From: DATAGF01 sp963834875
Lineage (GTDB): Bacteria; Actinomycetota; Thermoleophilia; Miltoncostaeales; Miltoncostaeaceae
Assembly (NCBI GenBank): GCA_963834875.1
Contig: CAWIDG010000027.1
Span: forward strand, 434,001-498,000
Length of the DNA stretch: 64,000 nt
Direction: 5' to 3'
Position 1 is the stretch's first letter, and every line of letters begins with the position of its first letter. Positions 43,859-51,038 of the stretch are shown here, in pieces. The translations under genes and the position numbers were made by a program. The notes beneath the pieces are model-generated. The model was not told the origin of the DNA and searched no databases. It saw nothing but the letters and a program-made list of their open reading frames with translations.

Positions 43859-44872
43859 CTGCGTGGCGCCCGCGACCCGCTCGGCGAGCTCGAGCAGGCG
43901 ATCGACCCAGGCGTCGGGCCCGAAGCGGCGGAGGGCCGTCGCCTGCGCCGCGTCGGCCATCCGGCGCACGTCGTCGCGGTGCGCGGGGTCGAGCGTCCAG
44001 AGGATCACGGCGCGCAGCGCCTCCGCGTCGGCCGGCGGGACGATGACGCCGGTCACCCCGTCGTCGATGTAGTCGCGCGCGCCGGGGGAGTCGGAGACGA
44101 CCACGACCTTGCCGAGCGCCATGGCGTTGAGGTAGGTCTGCTCCCCCCCGCTCCGCAGCGTGCCGGGCTGAAGGGGGATCACGACGACGTCCGCCGCGCG
44201 CAGCCGCGACACGTACTCGTCGTGCGTGACCGGCCCGGCGGCCACGGTCGGGGGCAGGTCGGCACGGCCCACGACCTCGGGCCGGCTGGTCGCGATCGTC
44301 ACCGGCACGTCCAGGCCGCGGACCGCCTCGACGAGCGTCCCGTAGTCGCGCATGGGGTTGCCGCCCGCAAAGACCCCGCCGCCCTGGCCCGTGCCGGCCG
44401 CGAGCTCCTCCTCGGAGAGGGTGTAGTAGAAGGGGGTGTAGACGACCCGCTCCGGATCGATGCCCCAGGTGCCGGGGAAGGCCTCTTTCTCGTGGCTCGA
44501 CACCACGCAGAAGAGTGAGACGGCGCGGTCGATCGCCCGCATGCCGACGCGGCGGACGGTCCGGTCGAGGCCGCCGCCGGGCTTCCAGTTGCACTCGGCC
44601 AGCACCACGCCGGGGCGCCGGCGGCGGCACGCGATGAGCGCCGCCGCGGCGAGGTCGGGGTTGCCCGCCCGGATGCCGATGGAGCCGTCGAGGACGATGG
44701 CGTCGCACCGGTCGGCCTCCGAGAGCAGCCTCCCCACGACAGCCCGTCGCGAGAGCCTCTGCGAGTCGATCATGCGCACGCGGGACGCCCACTGGCGCCG
44801 CCGCGGGTAGTAGAGGGTGCTGACGATGCGCGGCGCCGTCGCCCCCGCAGGTCGGACCTCTGCGGGCGCCAC
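43855..44872 (-). CDS. GT4-like glycosyltransferase, cassette A
   Basis: About 340 residues: RIVSTLYYPRRRQWASRVRM, ACRRRRPGVVLAECNWKPGG, VRRVGMRAIDRAVSLFCVVS, YTPFYYTLSEEELAAGTGQG, VFAGGNPMRDYGTLVEAVRG, THDEYVSRLRAADVVVIPLQ, NAMALGKVVVVSDSPGARDY and FGPDAWVDRLLELAERVAG. It is a diverged paralogue of the gene at 47626. In the recorded sequence the frame stays open far past the convergent gene; a one-base shift near the end would place its stop in the CTAG at 43855-43858 shared with that gene, which I take as the real end. It is the last gene of cassette A. Confidence 0.78.
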
Positions 44873-44877
44873 GGCCG

Positions 44878-45585
44878 CTATCCCAGGACCGAGCGCAGCA
44901 CGGTGAAGGCCTCGGCGTACTCGACGCCGATCTCGCTGCCGCGCAGGTAGGCCAGGGCCCGCACGTTCTCGGGCGAGCGGATGTGCGGGGGCTCGCGCAG
45001 CTGGGTGGGATAGAGCCTGAGGCCCTCGAGCTTGTCCTCGATGGCGTCGCTGATGTCGACGTAGAAGGCCGGCTTGAAGGGGGCGTCCGACCAGATGATC
45101 TTGGGGATCTCGTAGGTCCAGACGTTCTTGGGGAAGAACTTGTCCAGGCTCTGGGGGATGGGCCGGGCCGCGGCGAAGGCGGCGCGATAGGTGTAGCGGT
45201 GGTCCTGGTCGAAGTCGTCGTGGTGGGGCAGCAGCAGCAGGTCGGGCCGGTGGCGGTTGTAGGCGTCCTCGAAGAGGTTGACCAGCTCGCGCTGGCTGAC
45301 GGTGTCCAGCTGCTCGATCAGGTCCTTGCCGGCGTAGAAGATCTCGTAGCTGAAGCCGATGCGCTCGGCCACGGCGTCGATCTCGGCGATGCGCTGCTCG
45401 AGGGTGGTGGCCTCGGGGTGGCCCCAGTGCTTGAGCCCGTCCACCGCCATGAAGATGGTGTGGACGCTCGCGCCGGCGCGGGAGGCCTGGGCCATCAGGC
45501 CGCCCGCGCCGAGCACCTCGTCGTCGGCGTGGGGCGCGACGACCAGGAGCGACCTCAGGCGCTCAGAGGCGAGCACTCGCCCCAC
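44878..45585 (-). CDS. PIG-L family deacetylase, cassette A
   Basis: Intact, 235 residues. Zinc-dependent de-N-acetylase of the LmbE/PIG-L type: LLVVAPHADDEVLGAGGLMA holds the first metal site (HADDE), and PDLLLLPHHDDFDQDHRYTY holds later conserved His/Asp residues. Members remove acetyl from GlcNAc-type sugars. It starts at ATG 45585 inside the end of the epimerase gene (23 nt overlap) and is part of a 1.85-kb segment repeated almost identically at 48691-50540. Confidence 0.92.
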   Translation of the reverse strand: MGRVLASERLRSLLVVAPHADDEVLGAGGLMAQASRAGASVHTIFMAVDGLKHWGHPEATTLEQRIAEIDAVAERIGFSYEIFYAGKDLIEQLDTVSQRELVNLFEDAYNRHRPDLLLLPHHDDFDQDHRYTYRAAFAAARPIPQSLDKFFPKNVWTYEIPKIIWSDAPFKPAFYVDISDAIEDKLEGLRLYPTQLREPPHIRSPENVRALAYLRGSEIGVEYAEAFTVLRSVLG

Positions 45586-46585
45586 GCAGATCCGAGTGGG
45601 ACTCGTAGTAGGCGATGGTCTCCTCGATCAGCGCGTCGAGGTCCATCCGGGGCTGCCAGCCCAGGGCGGCGGCGTTCTTGAGCTCGGGCAGCTTCTCGAA
45701 GCTCTCGGCCTCCTCGTACTGGGGGCCGTAGATCTTGGTGGCGTCGGCGTAGACGATGTCGGACTCGCTGCCGGTCTTGGCCTTGATGCGGGCCGCCAGG
45801 TCGTAGATCTCGGTGGTGTTGCCCGGGTTGCCGACGTTGTAGACCTTGGGGTCGTCGAAGGCCTCGTCGGTGAGGTGCTCGTCGATGAACCGGCACAGGT
45901 CGAAGACCGACAGGAAGGCGCGCTTCTGGCGGCCCGAGGCGAACACGGTCATCGGCCGGCCCTCGAGGGCCTGCTGGACGAAGGTGGGCATGACGAAGCC
46001 GCCGTAGCGCGACTGGCGCGGGCCGGCCACGTTGAAGGGGCGGATGGTGGCCGAGCGCAGGCCGCTGTGCTTGCTGTTGATGCACATGGCCTCGGCGGTC
46101 AGCTTGCCCAGGGCGTACTCGATGCGCGGGTTGAAGTAGGGGGGCACGCGGATGTCGCCGTCCTCGCGCAGGATGCCGCTCTTGCCGTAGATCTCGGCCG
46201 AGGAGAAGTTGACCAGCGGGATGTCGGCGGCGACGCACTTGTCGATCACCTTGGCGGTCGTGCTGACGATCGCCGGGCCCAGCTGGCCGGCATAGCCCAG
46301 GATGCTGGCCGGGCCCACGTAGCTGGCGCAGTGGACCACCATGTCGAAGTTGTCGAGGTTGCCGACCTCGACCAGGTAGTCCTCGACGCTCTTGGTGACG
46401 ACCTCGACGCTGCCCGCCGGCACCAGGAGGTCCTCGGCCTCGATGACGCTCGACACGCAGGAGTCCACGACGGTCGCGGTGTTGCCGCTGGCCACCAGGC
46501 TCTCGGTGACGAACGAGCCGATGAACCCGAGCCCACCGGTGACCAGGATGTGGCGGCCGCCCTTGTCGGTCGTCTTGTCGGACAC
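45563..46585 (-). CDS. NAD-dependent epimerase/dehydratase, cassette A
   Basis: Intact, 340 residues. Extended SDR: GGRHILVTGGLGFIGSFVTE with the TGGLGFIGS loop, DMVVHCASYVGPASILGYAG, VNFSSAEIYGKSGILREDGD, the catalytic YALGK (RIEYALGKLTAEAMCINSKH), TIRPFNVAGPRQSRYGGFVM and KVYNVGNPGNTTEIYDLAAR. I chose GTG 46585 because the second copy lacks the upstream GTG at 46594 and has GGAGGT at the right distance from this codon. Substrate is presumably a UDP-sugar that the PIG-L deacetylase and glycosyltransferase act on next. Confidence 0.92.
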   Translation of the reverse strand: MSDKTTDKGGRHILVTGGLGFIGSFVTESLVASGNTATVVDSCVSSVIEAEDLLVPAGSVEVVTKSVEDYLVEVGNLDNFDMVVHCASYVGPASILGYAGQLGPAIVSTTAKVIDKCVAADIPLVNFSSAEIYGKSGILREDGDIRVPPYFNPRIEYALGKLTAEAMCINSKHSGLRSATIRPFNVAGPRQSRYGGFVMPTFVQQALEGRPMTVFASGRQKRAFLSVFDLCRFIDEHLTDEAFDDPKVYNVGNPGNTTEIYDLAARIKAKTGSESDIVYADATKIYGPQYEEAESFEKLPELKNAAALGWQPRMDLDALIEETIAYYESHSDLRGASARL

Positions 46586-46748
46586 GCGTCTCACCTCCGT
46601 TGCGATCGGTCACCCGGCGCGGGCCGAGCGGGCTCGTACCTGCGACCCATCGGCAACGTAGGTCAGCGGCTTGAGCGGGGCGCCCCCCGGCCGGTCAATC
46701 GGCGCTTGGCCCGACGGCTAGTTGGCGGGGCCCGCCTCCTCGCCGGGC

Positions 46749-47552
46749 TCAGGCGGGCTCGCAGATGAGGTGGCCGACCGAGGCCTGCTCGGGCGCGCCG
46801 GCCTGGACCTCGGCGCCGCTCTCGAGATGACGGAACCGGTAGCCCAGGGGCGCGAGCCGCTCGAGCACTCCGCGGGCGTTGGCGGTCTTGCCCTCCGCGT
46901 CGGCCCCGTGGATCTCGACGAAGAGCTGCGGACGGGCGCGTTCGATCGTGTCGGCTGCGCCGTCCAGCACGGCCGTCTCGAGCCCCTCGACATCGATCTT
47001 CATGAAATCGGGTGGCGCGAGCTCCATCTCGCGGGCCCATTGGTCCAACCGGACCACGGGGACGGCGATCTCTGAGGCGGTCTCGGCGTCACCGAGCATC
47101 GAGCGCAGGGCGGGGTCAATGGTCGCAGCCAGCTCGGCGTCGGAGCCGTCCGCGGGGACGGTCATCCGGACGACCCCGGTCTCGTCGCCGAGGGCGACGG
47201 CGAAGGCCGAGACGTTGGACAGCCGGTTGAGGGCCAGCACGCGGGCCAGCCGGGCGAAGCTGTCGGGCTCCGGCTCGAAGGCGTAGACGCCCCCGGCGTC
47301 GCCCACGCGCCGCCGCAGCGCGAGGGTGTGCGAGCCCGTATGGGCTCCGACGTCGTACGCCACCCTGCCCGCGAGCGGCAGGCGGTCGAAGAACTCGCAC
47401 TCGAGGATCTCAGCCGGGTCGCTCAGCGGCCGCTGGAGCCAGGGCATCCGCCCGACGAGACGGTAGCCCTTCTCCAACCCGTGGCGCGCGACATAGACGT
47501 GGTCGCGGAACGCCGCGTCGTGCACTTTCCGCAGCACCTGCTTGACGGACAC
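46749..47552 (-). CDS. FkbM-family methyltransferase
   Basis: Intact, 267 residues. SAM-dependent methyltransferase: GRVAYDVGAHTGSHTLALRR (motif I), GGVYAFEPEPDSFARLARVL (motif II), VALGDETGVVRMTVPADGSD, VPVVRLDQWAREMELAPPDF, MKIDVEGLETAVLDGAADTI and RPQLFVEIHG, the usual FkbM end. It should O-methylate a sugar or glycan. GTG 47552 gives the full fold. It lies between the two repeated cassettes, transcribed in the same direction, so one operon is possible. Confidence 0.92.
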   Translation of the reverse strand: MSVKQVLRKVHDAAFRDHVYVARHGLEKGYRLVGRMPWLQRPLSDPAEILECEFFDRLPLAGRVAYDVGAHTGSHTLALRRRVGDAGGVYAFEPEPDSFARLARVLALNRLSNVSAFAVALGDETGVVRMTVPADGSDAELAATIDPALRSMLGDAETASEIAVPVVRLDQWAREMELAPPDFMKIDVEGLETAVLDGAADTIERARPQLFVEIHGADAEGKTANARGVLERLAPLGYRFRHLESGAEVQAGAPEQASVGHLICEPA

Positions 47553-47625
47553 CTGGATCCCTCGTCGCGCGCGGCGGAAGCGATCCTACCAAGGCCGGAG
47601 CGGCGGCCCCGGCGCCCGGACATCG

Positions 47626-48685
47626 TTATGCAGCGCCCTTCCCCGGGTGGCCGAACGGCCGGGCGGGGTACGGCGAGGGCTGCCTGAGGGCGCGCTCGGC
47701 GACCGCGAGCAGCTTGGCGACGAAGGCGTCCGGGCTGAAGTCGCGGCGCGCCGACTCCCGGCCGGCCTGCGCGATGCGCTCCACCTCGGCGGCGTTTGCG
47801 GGGTCGAGCGTCCACGCGATCGCGCCTCGCATCGGCGCCGGCATCCCCCGGGGGGACGATCAGGCCGGTTCGGCCGTCGTCCAGGTAGTCCCGGAGGCCG
47901 GGCGCGTCGGTGGTGATCACGAGCTTCCCGAGCGCCATGGCCGTGAGGATGGTCTCCAGCCCCGCGATGCTCTCCAACCCGGCCTCCATCGGCACGACCA
48001 CGACCGCCGCGGAGCGCATGAGCTGGATGTACTCGTCGTGCGGGACGCGTCCCACCCGGGCGTTCGGCGGCGGAGCGGCCGGGCGCGCACGAGCGCTGGC
48101 GACGCGGAACGGGACCTCGGGCAGCCCGGCGGCCGCCTCGAGCAGGGTGTCGTAGTCGCGCCGCGAGTCGCCGCCCGAGAAGACGTGGCCCTCGTTGGTC
48201 GGGGGCTGCCCGAGCTCCTCGTCGGACAGGCGGTAGTAGTAGGGGGTCACCGCCATCTTGGCCGGGTCGACCCTCCACCGCCGCGGGAAGCTCTCCAGCT
48301 CGGCGGTGGTGTAGACGCAGTAGCGGGAGACGGCGCGGTCGATCACGCGCATGCCGAGGCGGCGCACGAGCCGCGAGAAGCCGCTGCGGGGCTCCCAGTT
48401 GCAATCGGCCAGGATCAGCGACGGCGGCCGGCGGCGGCGGGCCATCAGCACCCCCGCCACCAGCTCCGGTGCGCCCGTCGCGATCGGGGGCGAGGCGTCG
48501 AGGACGACGACCTCGTAGTCGCGCGCGACCGGGCCGGTCAGCCTCCGGATGAGCTCCCAGCGCGACATGCCGCGCTCATAGACGCAGTCCACCCGCTCCG
48601 TCCAGTCCGCGCGTCGCGGGTACGCCTGGGTGCCCGCGATGCGGGCGCGCCCGGCGGCCGGGTGGACGGATGAGGCGGACGGCAT
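47626..48685 (-). CDS. GT4-like glycosyltransferase, cassette B (one frameshift)
   Basis: About 352 residues. MPSASSVHPAAGRARIAGTQ, AYPRRADWTERVDCVYERGM, RRRRPPSLILADCNWEPRSG, VRRLGMRVIDRAVSRYCVYT, TPYYYRLSDEELGQPPTNEG, VFSGGDSRRDYDTLLEAAAG, PHDEYIQLMRSAAVVVVPME and TAMALGKLVITTDAPGLRDY. Near 47845 an extra base shifts the frame; MRGAIAWTLDPANAAEVERI and FSPDAFVAKLLAVAERALR finish it at 47626. It is clearly homologous to the cassette A enzyme but diverged along its length, unlike the near-identical genes next to it. Confidence 0.83.
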
Positions 48686-48690
48686 GCCAC

Positions 48691-49399
48691 CTATCCCAGG
48701 ACCGAGCGCAGCACGGTGAAGGCCTCGGCGTACTCGACGCCGATCTCGCTGCCGCGCAGGTAGGCCAGGGCCCGCACGTTCTCGGGCGAGCGGATGTGCG
48801 GGGGCTCGCGCAGCTGGGTGGGATAGAGCCTGAGCGCCCTCGAGCTTGTCCTCGATGGCGTCGCTGATGTCGACGTAGAAGGCCGGCTTGAAGGGGGCGT
48901 CCGACCAGATGATCTTGGGGATCTCGTAGGTCCAGACGTTCTTGGGGAAGAACTTGTCCAGGCTCTGGGGGATGGGCCGGGCCGCGGCGAAGGCGGCGCG
49001 ATAGGTGTAGCGGTGGTCCTGGTCGAAGTCGTCGTGGTGGGGCAGCAGCAGCAGGTCGGGCCGGTGGCGGTTGTAGGCGTCCTCGAAGAGGTTGACCAGC
49101 TCGCGCTGGCTGACGGTGTCCAGCTGCTCGATCAGGTCCTTGCCGGCGTAGAAGATCTCGTAGCTGAAGCCGATGCGCTCGGCCACGGCCTCGATCTCGG
49201 CGATGCGCTGCTCGAGGGTGGTGGCCTCGGGGTGGCCCCAGTGCTTGAGCCCGTCCACCGCCATGAAGATGGTGTGGACGCTCGCGCCGGCGCGGGAGGC
49301 CTGGGCCATCAGGCCGCCCGCGCCGAGCACCTCGTCGTCGGCGTGGGGCGCGACGACCAGGAGCGACCTCAGGTGCTCAGAGGCGAGCACTCGCCCCAC
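48691..49399 (-). CDS. PIG-L family deacetylase, cassette B (one frameshift)
   Basis: Second copy of the deacetylase gene at 44878. The proteins are identical to residue about 188 except ERLRS to EHLRS and IDAVAER to IEAVAER. An extra C near 48834 then shifts the frame, so the recorded sequence misreads the last 47 codons and runs into the glycosyltransferase. Removing that base restores a 235-residue enzyme ending at TAG 48691. Zinc ligands (HADDE, PHHDDFDQDH) are intact. Confidence 0.85.
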
Positions 49400-50399
49400 G
49401 CAGATCCGAGTGGGACTCGTAGTAGGCGATGGTCTCCTCGATCAGCGCGTCGAGGTCCATCCGGGGCTGCCAGCCCAGGGCGGCGGCGTTCTTGAGCTCG
49501 GGCAGCTTCTCGAAGCTCTCGGCCTCCTCGTACTGGGGGCCGTAGATCTTGGTGGCGTCGGCGTAGACGATGTCGGACTCGCTGCCGGTCTTGGCCTTGA
49601 TGCGGGCCGCCAGGTCGTAGATCTCGGTGGTGTTGCCCGGGTTGCCGACGTTGTAGACCTTGGGGTCGTCGAAGGCCTCGTCGGTGAGGTGCTCGTCGAT
49701 GAACCGGCACAGGTCGAAGACCGACAGGAAGGCGCGCTTCTGGCGGCCCGAGGCGAACACGGTCATCGGCCGGCCCTCGAGGGCCTGCTGGACGAAGGTG
49801 GGCATGACGAAGCCGCCGTAGCGCGACTGGCGCGGGCCGGCCACGTTGAAGGGGCGGATGGTGGCCGAGCGCAGGCCGCTGTGCTTGCTGTTGATGCACA
49901 TGGCCTCGGCGGTCAGCTTGCCCAGGGCGTACTCGATGCGCGGGTTGAAGTAGGGGGGCACGCGGATGTCGCCGTCCTCGCGCAGGATGCCGCTCTTGCC
50001 GTAGATCTCGGCCGAGGAGAAGTTGACCAGCGGGATGTCGGCGGCGACGCACTTGTCGATCACCTTGGCGGTCGTGCTGACGATCGCCGGGCCCAGCTGG
50101 CCGGCATAGCCCAGGATGCTGGCCGGGCCCACGTAGCTGGCGCAGTGGACCACCATGTCGAAGTTGTCGAGGTTGCCGACCTCGACCAGGTAGTCCTCGA
50201 CGCTCTTGGTGACGACCTCGACGCTGCCCGCCGGCACCAGGAGGTCCTCGGCCTCGATGACGCTCGACACGCAGGAGTCCACGACGGTCGCGGTGTTGCC
50301 GCTGGCCACCAGGCTCTCGGTGACGAACGAGCCGATGAACCCGAGCCCACCGGTGACCAGGATGTGGCGGCCGCCCTTGTCGGTCGTCTTGTCGGACAC
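49377..50399 (-). CDS. NAD-dependent epimerase/dehydratase, cassette B
   Basis: A 340-residue protein identical to the cassette A epimerase over its length as far as I can see. GTG 50399 is preceded by GGAGGT at 8 nt. The upstream 140 nt is also repeated. It is the first gene of cassette B and probably of a run of seven genes on this strand down to 43855. Confidence 0.92.
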   Translation of the reverse strand: MSDKTTDKGGRHILVTGGLGFIGSFVTESLVASGNTATVVDSCVSSVIEAEDLLVPAGSVEVVTKSVEDYLVEVGNLDNFDMVVHCASYVGPASILGYAGQLGPAIVSTTAKVIDKCVAADIPLVNFSSAEIYGKSGILREDGDIRVPPYFNPRIEYALGKLTAEAMCINSKHSGLRSATIRPFNVAGPRQSRYGGFVMPTFVQQALEGRPMTVFASGRQKRAFLSVFDLCRFIDEHLTDEAFDDPKVYNVGNPGNTTEIYDLAARIKAKTGSESDIVYADATKIYGPQYEEAESFEKLPELKNAAALGWQPRMDLDALIEETIAYYESHSDLRGASARL

Positions 50400-50581
50400 G
50401 CGTCCTACCTCCGTTGCGATCGGTCACCCGGCGCGGGCCGAGCGGGCTCGTACCTGCGACCCATCGGCAACGTAGGTCAGCGGCTTGAGCGGGGCGCCCC
50501 CCGGCCGGTCAATCGGCGCTTGGCCGGACGGTTAGTTGGCCAAAGCGCCACTGGACGTCGCCGTGGCGGCCGTCCGAGGGG

Positions 50582-50983
50582 CTAGACGGGGCGGGGGGTG
50601 CGCCGCCAGGGGCGGGCGCTGCGAAGGCAGCACTCGTTCTCGACGAGCTCAACGCGCTCGCCGAGCTCGATCGTGCCCTCCTCGATCAGGGGCGCGAGCG
50701 TGTCCTCGGCCATCTCGTCGGTGAGCCCGACCGGGGCGGCCGCAGCGTCCGGGACGTTCTCGGGGACGGTCCACACCTCGCCGGCGCGCCCGCAGACGGG
50801 GCACGCGGGGAGCACGGCCACGTCGCCCGAGCTCCTCAGGGCGTCGAGCGCGGCGGCGACCTCGGAGGTCGGCTCCTGGCCGAGCGTCCCCTCGGCGCCC
50901 TGGCCGACGAGCACGCTGACCGCTCCCGGCGTCAGGAAGTGGGGGGACTGCGATCGCAGCAGCTTGAGGACCGTCTCGGTCAC
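50582..50983 (-). CDS. uncharacterised protein with a possible zinc ribbon
   Basis: A 133-residue protein. It starts VTETVLKLLRSQSPHFLTPG with TPGAVSVLVGQGAEGTLGQE, has VLPACPVCGRAGEVWTVPEN containing a CPVC pair, and VELVENECCLRSARPWRR with a second CC, so a four-Cys zinc site is possible. A middle acidic helix (GLTDEMAEDTLAPLIEEGTI) is also clear. GTG 50983 has an AAGGAGC ribosome binding site. I do not recognise the family. It separates the glycan cassettes from the surface-protein region. Confidence 0.7.
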   Translation of the reverse strand: MTETVLKLLRSQSPHFLTPGAVSVLVGQGAEGTLGQEPTSEVAAALDALRSSGDVAVLPACPVCGRAGEVWTVPENVPDAAAAPVGLTDEMAEDTLAPLIEEGTIELGERVELVENECCLRSARPWRRTPRPV

Positions 50984-51038
50984 GGCGGTGCTCCTTCGGT
51001 CGCCCTCCTGCCCCCCCATGCTAGCCGGGGGTGGGAGC

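Larger units (their letters stand above)
44878..46726. repeat. direct repeat, copy A (epimerase-deacetylase segment)
   Basis: About 1849 bp matching 48691-50540 in the same orientation. I count about seven single-base differences, including one extra C in copy B. It covers both genes plus about 140 bp upstream of the epimerase, and begins exactly at the deacetylase stop (CTATCCC), after which the flanks diverge. Confidence 0.9.
48691..50540. repeat. direct repeat, copy B (epimerase-deacetylase segment)
   Basis: Second copy of 44878-46726, offset by about 3.8 kb. Differences from copy A include an extra C near 48834, CTCGAT for GTCGAT near 49192, CAGGTG for CAGGCG near 49376, TCCTAC for TCTCAC near 50403, and two changes near 50526-50532. 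The sequence beyond 50540 is unrelated. Confidence 0.9.

Noticed and set aside
43855..50540. The large direct repeats as ends of a composite transposon
   Set aside because: The repeats contain biosynthetic genes, not a transposase, and no terminal inverted repeats or target-site duplications were seen.
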